In this document: piece by piece, positions 53,998 through 62,756 of the stretch | Layout of the letters: each line of letters opens with the position of its first letter | Position numbering within the stretch: position 1 is the first letter of the stretch | Assembly (NCBI RefSeq): GCF_008629685.1 | Contig: NZ_VWSF01000002.1 | Span: 202,756 to 266,755 of the forward strand | DNA from: Adhaeribacter rhizoryzae | Lineage (GTDB): Bacteria > Bacteroidota > Bacteroidia > Cytophagales > Hymenobacteraceae | DNA length: 64,000 bases | Direction of reading: 5' to 3' | Position numbers and translations under genes: made by a program | Notes under the pieces: model-generated | The model's input: only the letters and a program-made list of their open reading frames with translations | What the model was told of the DNA's origin: nothing | The model's database searches: none

Positions 53998-54582
53998 ATG
54001 CCAGGTAAGATTATCTTATTTACGGCCCCGTCCGGCGCCGGCAAAACCACTATAGTAAAACATCTTTTAAATACTAATCCGCAGTTAGAATTTTCTATTT
54101 CGGCTTGTACCCGCGATAAACGGGGCCGCGCAGAAGTAAACGGGAAAGACTATTATTTTATAACGCCCGAAGAATTTCGCCAGAAAATAGAGCAGGATGC
54201 CTTTGTAGAATGGGAAGAAGTTTACGAAGGCGCTTTTTACGGCACGCTTAAATCCGAGATAGAGCGCATCTGGAGCCACGGCAAAACGGCTATTCTGGAT
54301 GTGGACGTAAAAGGCGGATTAAAAATTAAAGAATTTTATAAAGACCGGGCTTTAGCCATATTTGTAAAGCCGCCTTCGCTGGAAGTATTAGGCCAGCGCT
54401 TGCAGGCCCGCCAAACCGATTCTGCGTCCAGTATTTCGAGCCGTATATTTAAAGCTAAATTCGAAATGAGTTTTGAAGATAAGTTTGATGCGGTTATTGT
54501 AAACGAAAACCTGGAAGATGCTTTTCGGCAGGCCGAGCAATTGGTTTCGGAATTTATTCATAGCCCAAAAGTTAAGGTATAA
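53998..54582 (+). CDS. gmk: guanylate kinase
   Basis: 194 residues. P-loop APSGAGKTT (10-18), the GMP-binding SISACTRDKRGRAEVNGKDYYFI and WEEVYEGAFYGT, LDVDVKGGLKIKE, and a lid region ending ASSISSRIF. It phosphorylates GMP to GDP. nadD follows after 2 nt and the anti-sigma gene precedes by 6 nt, so expression is linked to the sigma-factor unit. Confidence 0.96.
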   Translation: MPGKIILFTAPSGAGKTTIVKHLLNTNPQLEFSISACTRDKRGRAEVNGKDYYFITPEEFRQKIEQDAFVEWEEVYEGAFYGTLKSEIERIWSHGKTAILDVDVKGGLKIKEFYKDRALAIFVKPPSLEVLGQRLQARQTDSASSISSRIFKAKFEMSFEDKFDAVIVNENLEDAFRQAEQLVSEFIHSPKVKV

Positions 54583-54584
54583 GC

Positions 54585-55157
54585 ATGAAGGTTGGGCTGC
54601 TGTTTGGCTCCTTTAATCCCATTCACATGGGCCATTTAATTTTAGGTAATTATATGGCTTATAACACCGATTTAAGTGCCGTTTGGTACGTGGTGTCGCC
54701 GCAAAATCCTTTCAAAAAAAGCAGCAGCCTGTTGCACGAGTTCGACCGGTTGCACATGGTATCGCTGGCCATAGATAAAAATGACCGCCTGGGTGTTTCG
54801 GATGTAGAATTCCGGATGCCCCGCCCCAGTTATACCATCGATTCGTTAACTTACCTGCAGGATAAATATCCCGGTTACGAGTTTGTGTTAATTATTGGCG
54901 AAGATAATTTGCCTTTTTTTCCGAAGTGGAAAAACTACGAACGCATCTTAGAATATTTCGAAGTTTACGTTTATCCCCGGGCGGGCACGCCGCCCTATTC
55001 CCTGAAAGATCATCCTAAAATAAAATTTATTCCGGCACCTATGCTGGATATTTCGGCTACCCTCATTCGCGATTGCGTGCGCCAGCATAAATCTATTACC
55101 TATATGGTACCAGATGATGTTGAGAATTATATTAAGCAGAAGAAGTTCTGGATATAG
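54585..55157 (+). CDS. nadD: nicotinate-nucleotide adenylyltransferase
   Basis: 190 residues in the nucleotidyltransferase alpha/beta phosphodiesterase fold. GSFNPIHMGHL (8-18) carries the HxGH motif; the C-terminal ISATLIRDCVRQ holds the SxTxxR-like motif (here SATLIR). Makes deamido-NAD in NAD synthesis. Last gene of the sigma-anti-sigma-gmk-nadD unit. The TAG stop directly borders a heptamer array, and a hairpin terminator follows. Confidence 0.96.
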   Translation: MKVGLLFGSFNPIHMGHLILGNYMAYNTDLSAVWYVVSPQNPFKKSSSLLHEFDRLHMVSLAIDKNDRLGVSDVEFRMPRPSYTIDSLTYLQDKYPGYEFVLIIGEDNLPFFPKWKNYERILEYFEVYVYPRAGTPPYSLKDHPKIKFIPAPMLDISATLIRDCVRQHKSITYMVPDDVENYIKQKKFWI

Positions 55158-55202
55158 TTTTAGTAGTTAGTAGTTAGTGATTAGTAGTTAGTTATCAGCA
55201 GA
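55154..55202. repeat. heptanucleotide array after nadD
   Basis: About seven units of period 7 (TAGTAGT, TAGTAGT, TAGTGAT, TAGTAGT, TAGTTAT, CAGCAGA) starting with the nadD stop TAG at 55155-55157. Read in the gene's direction the units are TTAGTAG-like, close to the TTATCAG-type units after the methyltransferase gene. Confidence 0.8.
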
Positions 55203-55279
55203 TAATATCCATTGGCGATTTAATGTTTCTTAGCTAAGAACCTATGTGTTTATATAGAAGTTACCCATAATTCTATAAA

Positions 55280-55332
55280 ATAAAGAAACCTTTATCAATA
55301 GTGTGTCGGACTATTGATAAAGGTTTCTTTAT
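55280..55332. terminator. bidirectional terminator after nadD
   Basis: Perfect 22-bp arms (AAAGAAACCTTTATCAATAG type) with a 9-nt loop; A/T-rich outer ends. It separates nadD from the convergent small-gene pair. Confidence 0.88.
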
Positions 55333-55354
55333 ATGCCTAAATAAGTACCTTAAT

Positions 55355-55666
55355 TTACATTTGACAAATCTTGGATTCTAAAGTTGATAAGTCTTCTGAA
55401 TTAAATTCCTCTTTCCCTGTATCTTTCGATAAATTAGGGTAGAACTTATCGAGTAAAAGCTTAATTGTGAAAAAACTTCTGGAAGAAATAACAGTTGAGG
55501 ATACCAGATCATCAATTAAGTAGCTAATAAGCTTATCTTTACGAGCTTGATATTGACTTAACATAAAATCAGAATCATCTAAAGAAGAATGCAACTTAAG
55601 CATAGCATCCACTTTTTTAATTTCTTCAATCAAATCCATTAATTTATATAATTGCCAATTCTTCAT
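55355..55666 (-). CDS. small helical protein, partner of nucleotidyltransferase-like gene
   Basis: 103 residues, soluble, mostly helical and lysine/serine-rich; no domain I recognise. It starts 18 nt after the upstream nucleotidyltransferase-like gene and is cotranscribed. Visible GC is about 30 percent, below the ~43 percent around it, and the codon use is AT-biased, indicating recent acquisition. It may be the second component of a toxin-antitoxin or regulatory pair; this is inference only. Confidence 0.6.
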   Translation of the reverse strand: MKNWQLYKLMDLIEEIKKVDAMLKLHSSLDDSDFMLSQYQARKDKLISYLIDDLVSSTVISSRSFFTIKLLLDKFYPNLSKDTGKEEFNSEDLSTLESKICQM

Positions 55667-55684
55667 TATAAAAATACTTATTAT

Positions 55685-56164
55685 TCAGTACAAAATTTCC
55701 AAGAAACCTTTAGGGAGCCTATTGCCAGCTTTATTTCTTCTTGTTTTATCAAATCTATCCATCCAATACAATCTATCTCCAATAAATAGAGGATACTTTT
55801 TATGATCAATTGGGTAAACTATTACTAAATACGCATCCACTCCATATTGGTGAATAGATTCTGGAAATTTGAAATCCCTTAATGCTTGCTGATTAGATTC
55901 AAATGTTGAATGGTCAATAAATGTAACTAAATCAATATCACCAGGAGAAGATATCTTAGTAGTAAAAGAACCATCTATCCATTGTAAAAGTTCTATGTTA
56001 TTACAGCAGGCTTTCAACTTATCTGAATATTGGATATATTTATCATATAGAAATTGCCTCTTTTCATAAGGGAGATTAGTAACAAATTCAGTTCGGAACT
56101 CACTTAATGATGATTTAATGTTCGAATTAGGTACTAATAATCCTTTTGAGTTGAATTTCAACAT
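55685..56164 (-). CDS. nucleotidyltransferase-fold protein (DUF6932-like)
   Basis: 159 residues. The block QWIDGSFTTKISSPGDIDLVTFI (from residue 61) has the Pol-beta NTase pattern: Gly-Ser (65-66), then Asp76-x-Asp78 as metal ligands. A third acidic residue is plausible in YGVDAYLVI. The protein resembles the small DUF6932-type NTases beside unknown partner genes. Low GC like its partner. It is separated from the divergent dNK gene by 153 nt with no marked hairpin. Activity (for example modification of a tRNA or protein) is unproven. Confidence 0.65.
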   Translation of the reverse strand: MLKFNSKGLLVPNSNIKSSLSEFRTEFVTNLPYEKRQFLYDKYIQYSDKLKACCNNIELLQWIDGSFTTKISSPGDIDLVTFIDHSTFESNQQALRDFKFPESIHQYGVDAYLVIVYPIDHKKYPLFIGDRLYWMDRFDKTRRNKAGNRLPKGFLEILY

Positions 56165-56317
56165 ACATACAAATATAAAAACTGCCGGTAATAAAACCTA
56201 TAGGGCATAAACGTACCATAGCCCAACCATTAAATACATCAGTCCGCACTTAACAATCAGCAACCAACACACCATTTAGGTAAAAAAGGTAACTTGCGGC
56301 TTTAAATTTTAGAAGCT

Positions 56318-56932
56318 ATGCATATTGCTATTGTGGGTAATATTGGTGCTGGTAAAACTACTTTGGCCCAAAAGTTAGCCCAGCATTTTAAATGGGATTT
56401 GTTTCTGGAAGCCGTAGAGAATAATCCTTACCTGAAAGATTTTTACGACGATATGCCCCGCTGGGCTTTTCACCTGCAAATCTATTTTTTAAACAGCCGT
56501 TTCCAGCAAGTTCAGAAAATTAATCAGAGCACGCGGCCTATTATTCAGGACCGCACTATTTACGAAGACGCCTATATCTTTGCCCGTAACCTGCACCAAT
56601 CCGGGTTAATGAGCCAGCGCGATTACGATAATTACTTGGGCATTTTTCAGTCGATAATTAGTATGGTAAAGCCGCCCGATTTAATGATTTACCTGAAAGC
56701 CGATTTACCAAAACTGATTGGGCAGATTGAAAAACGCGGCCGCGAATACGAGAGCACCATGCGCCTGGATTATTTACGCCACCTGAACGAACACTACGAC
56801 AGCTGGATGAAATCTTACGATTTGGGAAAGTTGCTGGTAATTGATGTAAATAAACTGGATTTCGTGTCGAACCCCGAAGATTTGGGATTTATAATTAATA
56901 AAATTCAGGTAGAGTTGTTCGGACTTTTCTAA
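56318..56932 (+). CDS. deoxynucleoside kinase
   Basis: 204 residues of the dNK/dGK-dAK group. P-loop GNIGAGKTT (7-15), substrate-binding EAVENNPYLKDFYDD, DRTIYEDAYIFA with the DR(S/T) motif, and LKADLPKLIGQIEKRGREYE with the lid. Salvages deoxynucleosides (probably dA/dG) to monophosphates. Single-gene unit. Confidence 0.9.
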   Translation: MHIAIVGNIGAGKTTLAQKLAQHFKWDLFLEAVENNPYLKDFYDDMPRWAFHLQIYFLNSRFQQVQKINQSTRPIIQDRTIYEDAYIFARNLHQSGLMSQRDYDNYLGIFQSIISMVKPPDLMIYLKADLPKLIGQIEKRGREYESTMRLDYLRHLNEHYDSWMKSYDLGKLLVIDVNKLDFVSNPEDLGFIINKIQVELFGLF

Positions 56933-57098
56933 AGGATAAGGTTAAATAATATATAATTTAAAAATATATTGCCCATTTAACCAATTGGCCTACAATTCCT
57001 AGACAGTGACGGGTATAAACTTCTGTTAAATTCCCGTATAGAATTAAATCATTTCTATATATTTAGAACAGAAACTACTAACCTAAACCGTTATTGTC

Positions 57099-58940
57099 GT
57101 GGCAGAAACTAGCAATAATAATGCAAATGCAGCAAAAGTTAATACTAGTAATAGTTTATTAACGGAACTAGCCTGGGAGGTGTGCAACCAGGTAGGCGGT
57201 ATTTATACCGTAATCCGCTCCAAAGTACCTTCGATGATTCAGACCTGGGGCGATTGTTATTGCCTGATTGGTCCTTATTTTCACCACAATGCCCAAGCCG
57301 AGTTTGAGCCAACCGATGATTATAGTGGCCCCTTTGGCCAGGCGGTACTTAAAATGCGCAACATGGGTTTTGAGGTGCATTACGGGCATTGGCTGGTTAC
57401 CGGCAACCCGCTGGTGGTGCTGCTGAACCCGTATAGTGTATACGACCGATTGGGTCAGATAAAATATGACCTGTGGCACCACCACCATATTCCTACACCC
57501 GGCAACGACGATTTGCTAAACCAGGTAGAAGCTTTTGGTTATTTGGCTAAAACATTTTTGCAGCAGTTAGTACAGCCCGATGTAACCGATAAAAATGTAA
57601 TTGCGCACTTTCACGAATGGATGGTGGGGCCGGCCATTCCGGAGTTGCGGCGCGAACGTACCAATATTCGTATTATTTTTACCACGCACGCTACCTTGCT
57701 GGGCCGTTATCTGGCCATGAACGATCCGTCTTTTTACGACAACTTAACCTCGGTAAACTGGCTACAGGAGGCTATTCATTTTAATATTGAAACGGCCGTT
57801 AAGCTGGAACGAGCGGCAGCGCACGGCGCCCATATATTCTCGACGGTGAGTGATGTTACAGCGCGTGAGTGTATGTTTTTACTCGAACGCATTCCGGATG
57901 TAATATTGCCCAACGGGTTAAATATTCAGCGCTTTATTGCCCTGCACGAGCACCAGAACCTGCACCAGAAGTATAAAGATAAAATTCACCAGTTCGTCAT
58001 GGCGCATTTCTTCCAGAGCTATCCCTTCGATCTGGATCAAACGTTGTATTTCTTTACTTCGGGCCGCTACGAATACCGCAACAAAGGCTTTGATGTTACC
58101 TTGGAGGCCTTGGCTCGCTTAAATTACCGGATGCAGCAGGCGGGTATTAAAAAAACGGTAGTCATGTTTTTTATTACCAAGCAGCCTTATCATTCGGTGC
58201 ACCCGGGTGTGCTGCAATCGCGGGTAATGATGGAAGAAATTCGCGAAACCTGCGTGGCTATTCAGAAAGAAATTGGTAAAAAACTATTTTACGCCGCTGC
58301 CTCCAGCACCGATTTTAAATTGCCAGCCTTGCGCGATTTCGTAGACGATTACTGGCAGTTGCGTTACCGCCGTACGTTGCAGTCTTGGAAAACGCACAAC
58401 CTGCCCAGCGTAGTTACGCATAACCTGGTTAACGATAAAACCGACGAAATTCTGCACTTTTTACGGTCGTCTAACCTGGTAAATAATGCCCACGACCGGG
58501 TGAAAATTGTTTACCATCCTGATTTTGTTTCGGTAACTAACCCATTATTTGCCATGGATTACGGCCAGTTTGTACGCGGCTGCCACATGGGCGTTTTCCC
58601 GAGTTATTACGAGCCTTGGGGTTATACACCGCTGGAGTGTATTGCCCGCGGCGTACCTGCGGTTACCAGCGATTTATCGGGTTTTGGGGATTACGTAATG
58701 GGAAAAATGGATGAAAAAGTTGGTAAAGGTATTTTTGTGGTGAAAAGGCGTAACCGCAGTTTCGATGATGCCGCTAACCAGCTAGCCGATTATCTTTTTG
58801 AATACGTGCAGTATAGCCAGCGCGACCGCATTGCCCTGCGCAACCAGGTAGAAAGCTCGTCGGAAGAATTTGACTGGAAAAACCTTACCCGCTACTATAA
58901 CAAAGCTTACCAGTTAGCAATGGAAAAACCAGTTTTTTAA
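57099..58940 (+). CDS. glycogen synthase, GT3 (GYS) family
   Basis: 613 residues, similar to fungal/animal glycogen synthase rather than to bacterial GlgA (GT5). Markers: ELAWEVCNQVGGIYTVIRSK near 23, HFHEWM, TTHATLLGRYLA, LPNGLNIQRF and SYYEPWGYTPLECIARGVPAVTSDLSGFG, the latter holding the two Glu of the GT3 E-x7-E motif. It extends alpha-1,4-glucan from UDP- or ADP-glucose. GTG start; an Asn-rich N-terminus. No glgB or glgP in the window. An efficient terminator follows. Confidence 0.93.
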   Translation: MAETSNNNANAAKVNTSNSLLTELAWEVCNQVGGIYTVIRSKVPSMIQTWGDCYCLIGPYFHHNAQAEFEPTDDYSGPFGQAVLKMRNMGFEVHYGHWLVTGNPLVVLLNPYSVYDRLGQIKYDLWHHHHIPTPGNDDLLNQVEAFGYLAKTFLQQLVQPDVTDKNVIAHFHEWMVGPAIPELRRERTNIRIIFTTHATLLGRYLAMNDPSFYDNLTSVNWLQEAIHFNIETAVKLERAAAHGAHIFSTVSDVTARECMFLLERIPDVILPNGLNIQRFIALHEHQNLHQKYKDKIHQFVMAHFFQSYPFDLDQTLYFFTSGRYEYRNKGFDVTLEALARLNYRMQQAGIKKTVVMFFITKQPYHSVHPGVLQSRVMMEEIRETCVAIQKEIGKKLFYAAASSTDFKLPALRDFVDDYWQLRYRRTLQSWKTHNLPSVVTHNLVNDKTDEILHFLRSSNLVNNAHDRVKIVYHPDFVSVTNPLFAMDYGQFVRGCHMGVFPSYYEPWGYTPLECIARGVPAVTSDLSGFGDYVMGKMDEKVGKGIFVVKRRNRSFDDAANQLADYLFEYVQYSQRDRIALRNQVESSSEEFDWKNLTRYYNKAYQLAMEKPVF

Positions 58941-59026
58941 ATATTAAAGCAACTACAAAATTATTTTTTGCACCCGTTCCCAATGGTAGCGGTAATTGCC
59001 TAACGGCTACTAACGCTTTAATTCTT

Positions 59027-59074
59027 AATAGCAGGATATTAATTGATTTTCAATTAGTTTCCTGCTATTTTTTA
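59027..59074 (+). terminator. terminator of the glycogen synthase gene
   Basis: 10-bp outer arms AATAGCAGGA/TCCTGCTATT with an inner AATTG/CAATT hairpin, then five or more Ts. Confidence 0.8.
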
Positions 59075-59169
59075 TTAATAATATTTTATATATTTAAAAG
59101 CAATGTTTGGTTGTTTTTACAAGCCTGCACAGCGGTATTTGCTACTTATTAAATTGCTGATTCTAAATT

Positions 59170-59724
59170 ATGACTATTGCTTTGAATAATATTATCCAGG
59201 AAGATCTGCAGCGTTACCCCATAGGTAAGTTTGAGCCTACCCGTAACCTGACCGAGGCTGATGTAACTGGTTTTATTGAAGAGATTGTTGCTTTGCCCGG
59301 CCAATTACGGCAAGCGGTTGCGGGTTTAAACAACGAGCAGTTAGATACGCCTTACCGGCTTGGCGGCTGGACCGTACGGCAGGTAGTGCATCACCTCGCC
59401 GATAGCCACCTGAACAGTTATACCCGGTTTAAATTAGCTTTAACCGAAGATTTACCCACGATTAAACCCTACGAAGAAGATCGCTGGGCCGAGTTAGCCG
59501 ATGGCAAAACTGAACCGGTGGAGGTTTCGCTGGTTTTGCTTGAAGCGTTGCATCACCGGTGGGTAGTGTTGTTGCGGTCGTTAACTCCGGAACAGTGGCA
59601 GCGCACTTTTAACCACCCAGTTTCCGGGGAAACTCCGCTAATGAAAGCGGCGGGGTTATATGCCTGGCATGGCAAACACCATCTGGCGCACATTACCAAT
59701 GTAAAAGACTTAAATAAATGGTAA
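59170..59724 (+). CDS. YfiT/BstA-like DinB superfamily thiol transferase
   Basis: 184 residues in the DinB_2 four-helix bundle. The metal ligands can be seen: His in [11 protein letters not shown] (near 75), and two in [12 protein letters not shown] at the C-terminus. The opening YPIGKF and [14 protein letters not shown] are typical of YfiT/BstA. Such proteins conjugate low-molecular-weight thiols (bacillithiol) to electrophiles; whether this organism makes bacillithiol cannot be told from this window. Confidence 0.85.
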   Translation: MTIALNNIIQEDLQRYPIGKFEPTRNLTEADVTGFIEEIVALPGQLRQAVAGLNNEQLDTPYRLGGWTVRQVVHHLADSHLNSYTRFKLALTEDLPTIKPYEEDRWAELADGKTEPVEVSLVLLEALHHRWVVLLRSLTPEQWQRTFNHPVSGETPLMKAAGLYAWHGKHHLAHITNVKDLNKW

Positions 59725-59858
59725 TTTTTTAGCAAAATACCCATATTTTTTACATCTGAATTTATCTGGAATTACGTATAGTTTTAACCTGTATCACAGG
59801 AGTTTAGGAGTCTGCTTACCTTTTATAACCGTCTTTATATGTTTTAATTATACTCACA

Positions 59859-60482
59859 ATGAAAATCAGGAAAATTTACGGATGCGCTATTCTTTTAAGC
59901 TTAACTACGTTAGCAAGCTGCATGAACTTTTATGAAAACCGGGTAGAATCTGATTACAGCTATGCCGGTAATTTTAAAAGATACAAGACCTTTAACTTCA
60001 TGGGTTACAAGAAAACCGATTCGGACTCTAGTAATCACATGCAAATTGTAGAAAATGCGGTGCGGGCCCGGATGCAATTGCAAGGCTACCGGTACACAGA
60101 TAATAAACCAGATTTATTGGTATCGCATAAAATATTTTACGACGATTTATTATTTAAAGGCTATAACCAAACCGATATTGATGTTTGGTTAGCCTCCGGT
60201 AAGATAATAGAAGAAGAAGTAGACGAAGAAACCGGCGAACAGAAAAAAGAATACGACCCCGTTAGATATAATCTTACCAAAGGTACCCTCCTGGTTGTGC
60301 TCATCGACCGGAAACACAACCGGGCCATTTGGCAAGGGTATGCCTCCGGCTTATTAGGCAACAAGGATTTTAACAACGAAGCTTACCTGAAACGCTCGGT
60401 GAGGTCTATTTTTGATAAATATAAAGTATTTACCGAAGGTTATCTGTTGACTAACGGACAGCAGCCGAACAAAACAGAATAA
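59859..60482 (+). CDS. DUF4136 domain lipoprotein (second copy)
   Basis: 207 residues with signal peptide and lipobox TTLASCMNF. The DUF4136 body: FKRYKTFNFMGYKK, VRARMQLQGYRYTDNKPDLLVSHKI and the C-terminal LLVVLIDRKHNRAIWQGYAS. It has a longer acidic insert (EEEVDEETGEQKKEYDPV) than the 44451-44987 copy. Uncharacterised. The Dabb-family gene follows 98 nt later. Confidence 0.85.
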   Translation: MKIRKIYGCAILLSLTTLASCMNFYENRVESDYSYAGNFKRYKTFNFMGYKKTDSDSSNHMQIVENAVRARMQLQGYRYTDNKPDLLVSHKIFYDDLLFKGYNQTDIDVWLASGKIIEEEVDEETGEQKKEYDPVRYNLTKGTLLVVLIDRKHNRAIWQGYASGLLGNKDFNNEAYLKRSVRSIFDKYKVFTEGYLLTNGQQPNKTE

Positions 60483-60580
60483 GTTTAGCCGGGAAAAATA
60501 TCCAATATTGGTACAAACGTGGGGTAGTTGGTTTTGAGCCCGAAAGCATTTACCTTGCAGCCTAAACTATCTGAAAACTT

Positions 60581-60883
60581 ATGTTTGTACATCACGTGTT
60601 TTTCTGGCTGAAATCTGATAATACGCCGGATGAAATAAAGAAATTCGAGGCCAGTGTTTCCTCGCTTAAAAGTATTAAATCGGTTCACATGGCAGATGTA
60701 GGCAAGCCTGCCTCTACCGATCGGCCGGTAATTGATACTACTTATTCTTATTCATTGTTGCTGGTATTTAATTCGTTGGCCGATCATGATGCTTATCAGG
60801 TTGATCCGGTTCACCTGCAATTTGTAGCTGATTGCTCTAATCTGTGGGAACGCGTCCTGATTTACGATTCAGAATCGTTGTAA
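60581..60883 (+). CDS. Dabb family (stress-responsive alpha/beta barrel) protein
   Basis: 100 residues with the Dabb signature: HHVFFWLKSDNTPDEIKKF at the start, SIKSVHMADVGKPA in the middle, YSYSLLLVFNSLADHDAYQVDPVHLQFV near the end. Members form dimeric ferredoxin-like barrels; enzymatic roles vary and mostly are unknown. A strong terminator follows. Confidence 0.9.
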   Translation: MFVHHVFFWLKSDNTPDEIKKFEASVSSLKSIKSVHMADVGKPASTDRPVIDTTYSYSLLLVFNSLADHDAYQVDPVHLQFVADCSNLWERVLIYDSESL

Positions 60884-60894
60884 TAATATTAAAT

Positions 60895-60938
60895 AAAAAA
60901 GCGGTCCCGAATATTGATTTATTCGGGACCGCTTTTTT
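60895..60938. terminator. bidirectional terminator between Dabb gene and amtB
   Basis: 19-bp perfect arms (AAAAAAGCGGTCCCGAATA type) around a short loop; A6 and T6 at the outer ends. Confidence 0.92.
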
Positions 60939-60975
60939 ATTTATCAACTAAATATTTTACAATAAAATAACTGGC

Positions 60976-62355
60976 TTAGGCAATTGCCTTCTCTAATTCG
61001 GGTGTAAGCGGTATTTCTACCATAACCGGTTGCCCTGGGAATAATTGCTCTTCGTGTTGCGAAATATCCAGCCCCAGTATTTCTTCTTCCTCGGTTACAT
61101 TTAGCGGCGTAATTAAATCGGTAATTTTTAATAGTATAAAGCTGCCAATAAAAGAGAAGGCTACTACAATGCCCAAAGCAGTTAAGTGAATAAAGAAAAG
61201 TTTGGTTTCGCCGTAGAATAAACCGTTACCGGTAGTGTTGCCGGCGTTAATAGCCGTGTGGGCAAAAACACCCGTCAGCAACATGCCTACCATTCCGCCC
61301 ACACCGTGGCAAGGAAACACGTCCAGGGTATCGTCTATATTGGTTTTGGCCCATAAACTTACCACAATATTGCTCACCAGGCTGGCGAAAACGCCAATGA
61401 ATATACTAACCGATATGCCTACAAAGCCGGCAGCGGGAGTAATAGCTACTAACCCCACTACCACGCCAATACAAAAGCCCATGGCCGAAGGTTTTTTACC
61501 TTTGAAGGCATCAAATAAAATCCAGGCTAAGCCGGCAGCAGCGGCAGCCGTGTTGGTAGTAGCAAAAGCAATGGCCGCTAAACCATTAGCACCTACCGCC
61601 GAACCCGCATTAAACCCAAACCAGCCAAACCATAATAAACCCGTACCCAGCAGTACAAAAGAAATATTGGCCGGGGCCGGAATGGTGTGGGCTTTCCGTT
61701 TGCCTAAATACATAGCAGCAGCCAGGGCGGCACAACCAGCCGAAATATGCACCACGGTACCACCAGCAAAATCTAAAGCTCCCATCTGAAACAAGAAGCC
61801 CTCTGGATGCCAGGTCCAGTGCGCAATTGGGGCGTAAATAAACATGCTGAACAAGCAAGCAAATAATATATAAGAAGTAAACCGAATACGCTCCGAAAAT
61901 GAACCCGTTATAAGCGCCGGCGCGATTACCGCAAATTTTAACTGAAAAAAGGCGAATAAAACCAACGGAATAGTAGAAGCTAATGGCCAGGGCTTGCTTT
62001 CCAGTACCCCGTTAAACATAAAGAAAGTGCGGGGGTCGCCAATAAAGCCGCCAATGGAATCACCAAAAGCTAAGCTAAACCCAACGGTAATCCAAAGTAC
62101 ACTAATAATGCCCATGCAAATAAAGCTTTGGAGCATGGTCGAAATAACGTTCTTGGCATTCACCATCCCGCCGTAGAACAAAGCCAGGCCGGGCGTCATG
62201 AGTAATACCAGGGCAGAGGCAGCCAGCATCCAGGCCACATCGCCCGCAATAATGCCTTCGGTGTGAAAACTGCCGGGGAGTTTAGAAAATATTACTCCCA
62301 GAATACTTACAAATAAAAGTGCTAGAAAAGGAATGCCCGATAACTTGTTTTTCAT
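60976..62355 (-). CDS. amtB: ammonium transporter
   Basis: 459 residues with an N-terminal signal-like segment and 11 membrane helices. The twin-histidine conduction pair is in VVHISAG and FPCHGVGG; FGWFGFNAGSA and the vestibule FSERIRF are conserved. It conducts ammonium into the cytoplasm. The C-terminus differs from the second copy (ISQHEEQLFPGQPV...). The gene is a close tandem duplicate of the gene at 62757-64000, with a 160-nt identical block. No glnK or glnB gene follows on the left. Confidence 0.93.
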   Translation of the reverse strand: MKNKLSGIPFLALLFVSILGVIFSKLPGSFHTEGIIAGDVAWMLAASALVLLMTPGLALFYGGMVNAKNVISTMLQSFICMGIISVLWITVGFSLAFGDSIGGFIGDPRTFFMFNGVLESKPWPLASTIPLVLFAFFQLKFAVIAPALITGSFSERIRFTSYILFACLFSMFIYAPIAHWTWHPEGFLFQMGALDFAGGTVVHISAGCAALAAAMYLGKRKAHTIPAPANISFVLLGTGLLWFGWFGFNAGSAVGANGLAAIAFATTNTAAAAAGLAWILFDAFKGKKPSAMGFCIGVVVGLVAITPAAGFVGISVSIFIGVFASLVSNIVVSLWAKTNIDDTLDVFPCHGVGGMVGMLLTGVFAHTAINAGNTTGNGLFYGETKLFFIHLTALGIVVAFSFIGSFILLKITDLITPLNVTEEEEILGLDISQHEEQLFPGQPVMVEIPLTPELEKAIA

Positions 62356-62424
62356 AGGTCTTTTAGTGAAGTGTCTTAATTTTTTAGCTATTGTTTTTCA
62401 AAAATACGTGTAAAAACCAAATTA

Positions 62425-62441
62425 GCCTCATATTATGAGGC
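62425..62441. promoter_or_regulatory. palindromic operator-like site upstream of amtB
   Basis: GCCTCATATTATGAGGC is a perfect 17-nt palindrome with an odd centre, 70 nt upstream of the amtB ATG. The gap 62356-62756 also contains AT-rich sequence and the second gene's terminator, nothing else I can name. The regulator is unknown. Confidence 0.45.
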
Positions 62442-62661
62442 CAATTTTATAATAATTACACAAAATTCAGAGAACAGGTGTAAATAGATGCGTTTTGAAA
62501 TTAAGGATTTATCAGGCAGAACAGTTTTTGCAAAATTTTTAATAACGAGACATTTCTGTTTCTAAACTGTATTAGCGTTTTAACCCGGGGTAGTTTAAAT
62601 ATTGTCTAAAATATTAAATAAGCCTGCAAATATTAAGGCGTTATATCAACTTAACTACTAT

Positions 62662-62701
62662 AAACAAACAAGGTGGTTATAATTAACCACCTTGTTTGTA
62701 A
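62662..62701 (-). terminator. terminator of the second ammonium transporter gene
   Basis: 16-bp arms ACAAACAAGGTGGTTA / TAACCACCTTGTTTGT with a 4-nt loop, 58 nt beyond the stop at 62757. Confidence 0.88.
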
Positions 62702-62756
62702 CTTTCAGGAATGTAAATAAATTAACAATAAGTATTTCTGTTTGTCCGGCCTTTGT

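Noticed and set aside
61235..61789. 184-codon forward frame (and 63007-63435) opposite the ammonium transporters.
   Set aside because: Both are antisense shadows of conserved transmembrane coding sequence and repeat in parallel because the genes are duplicates.
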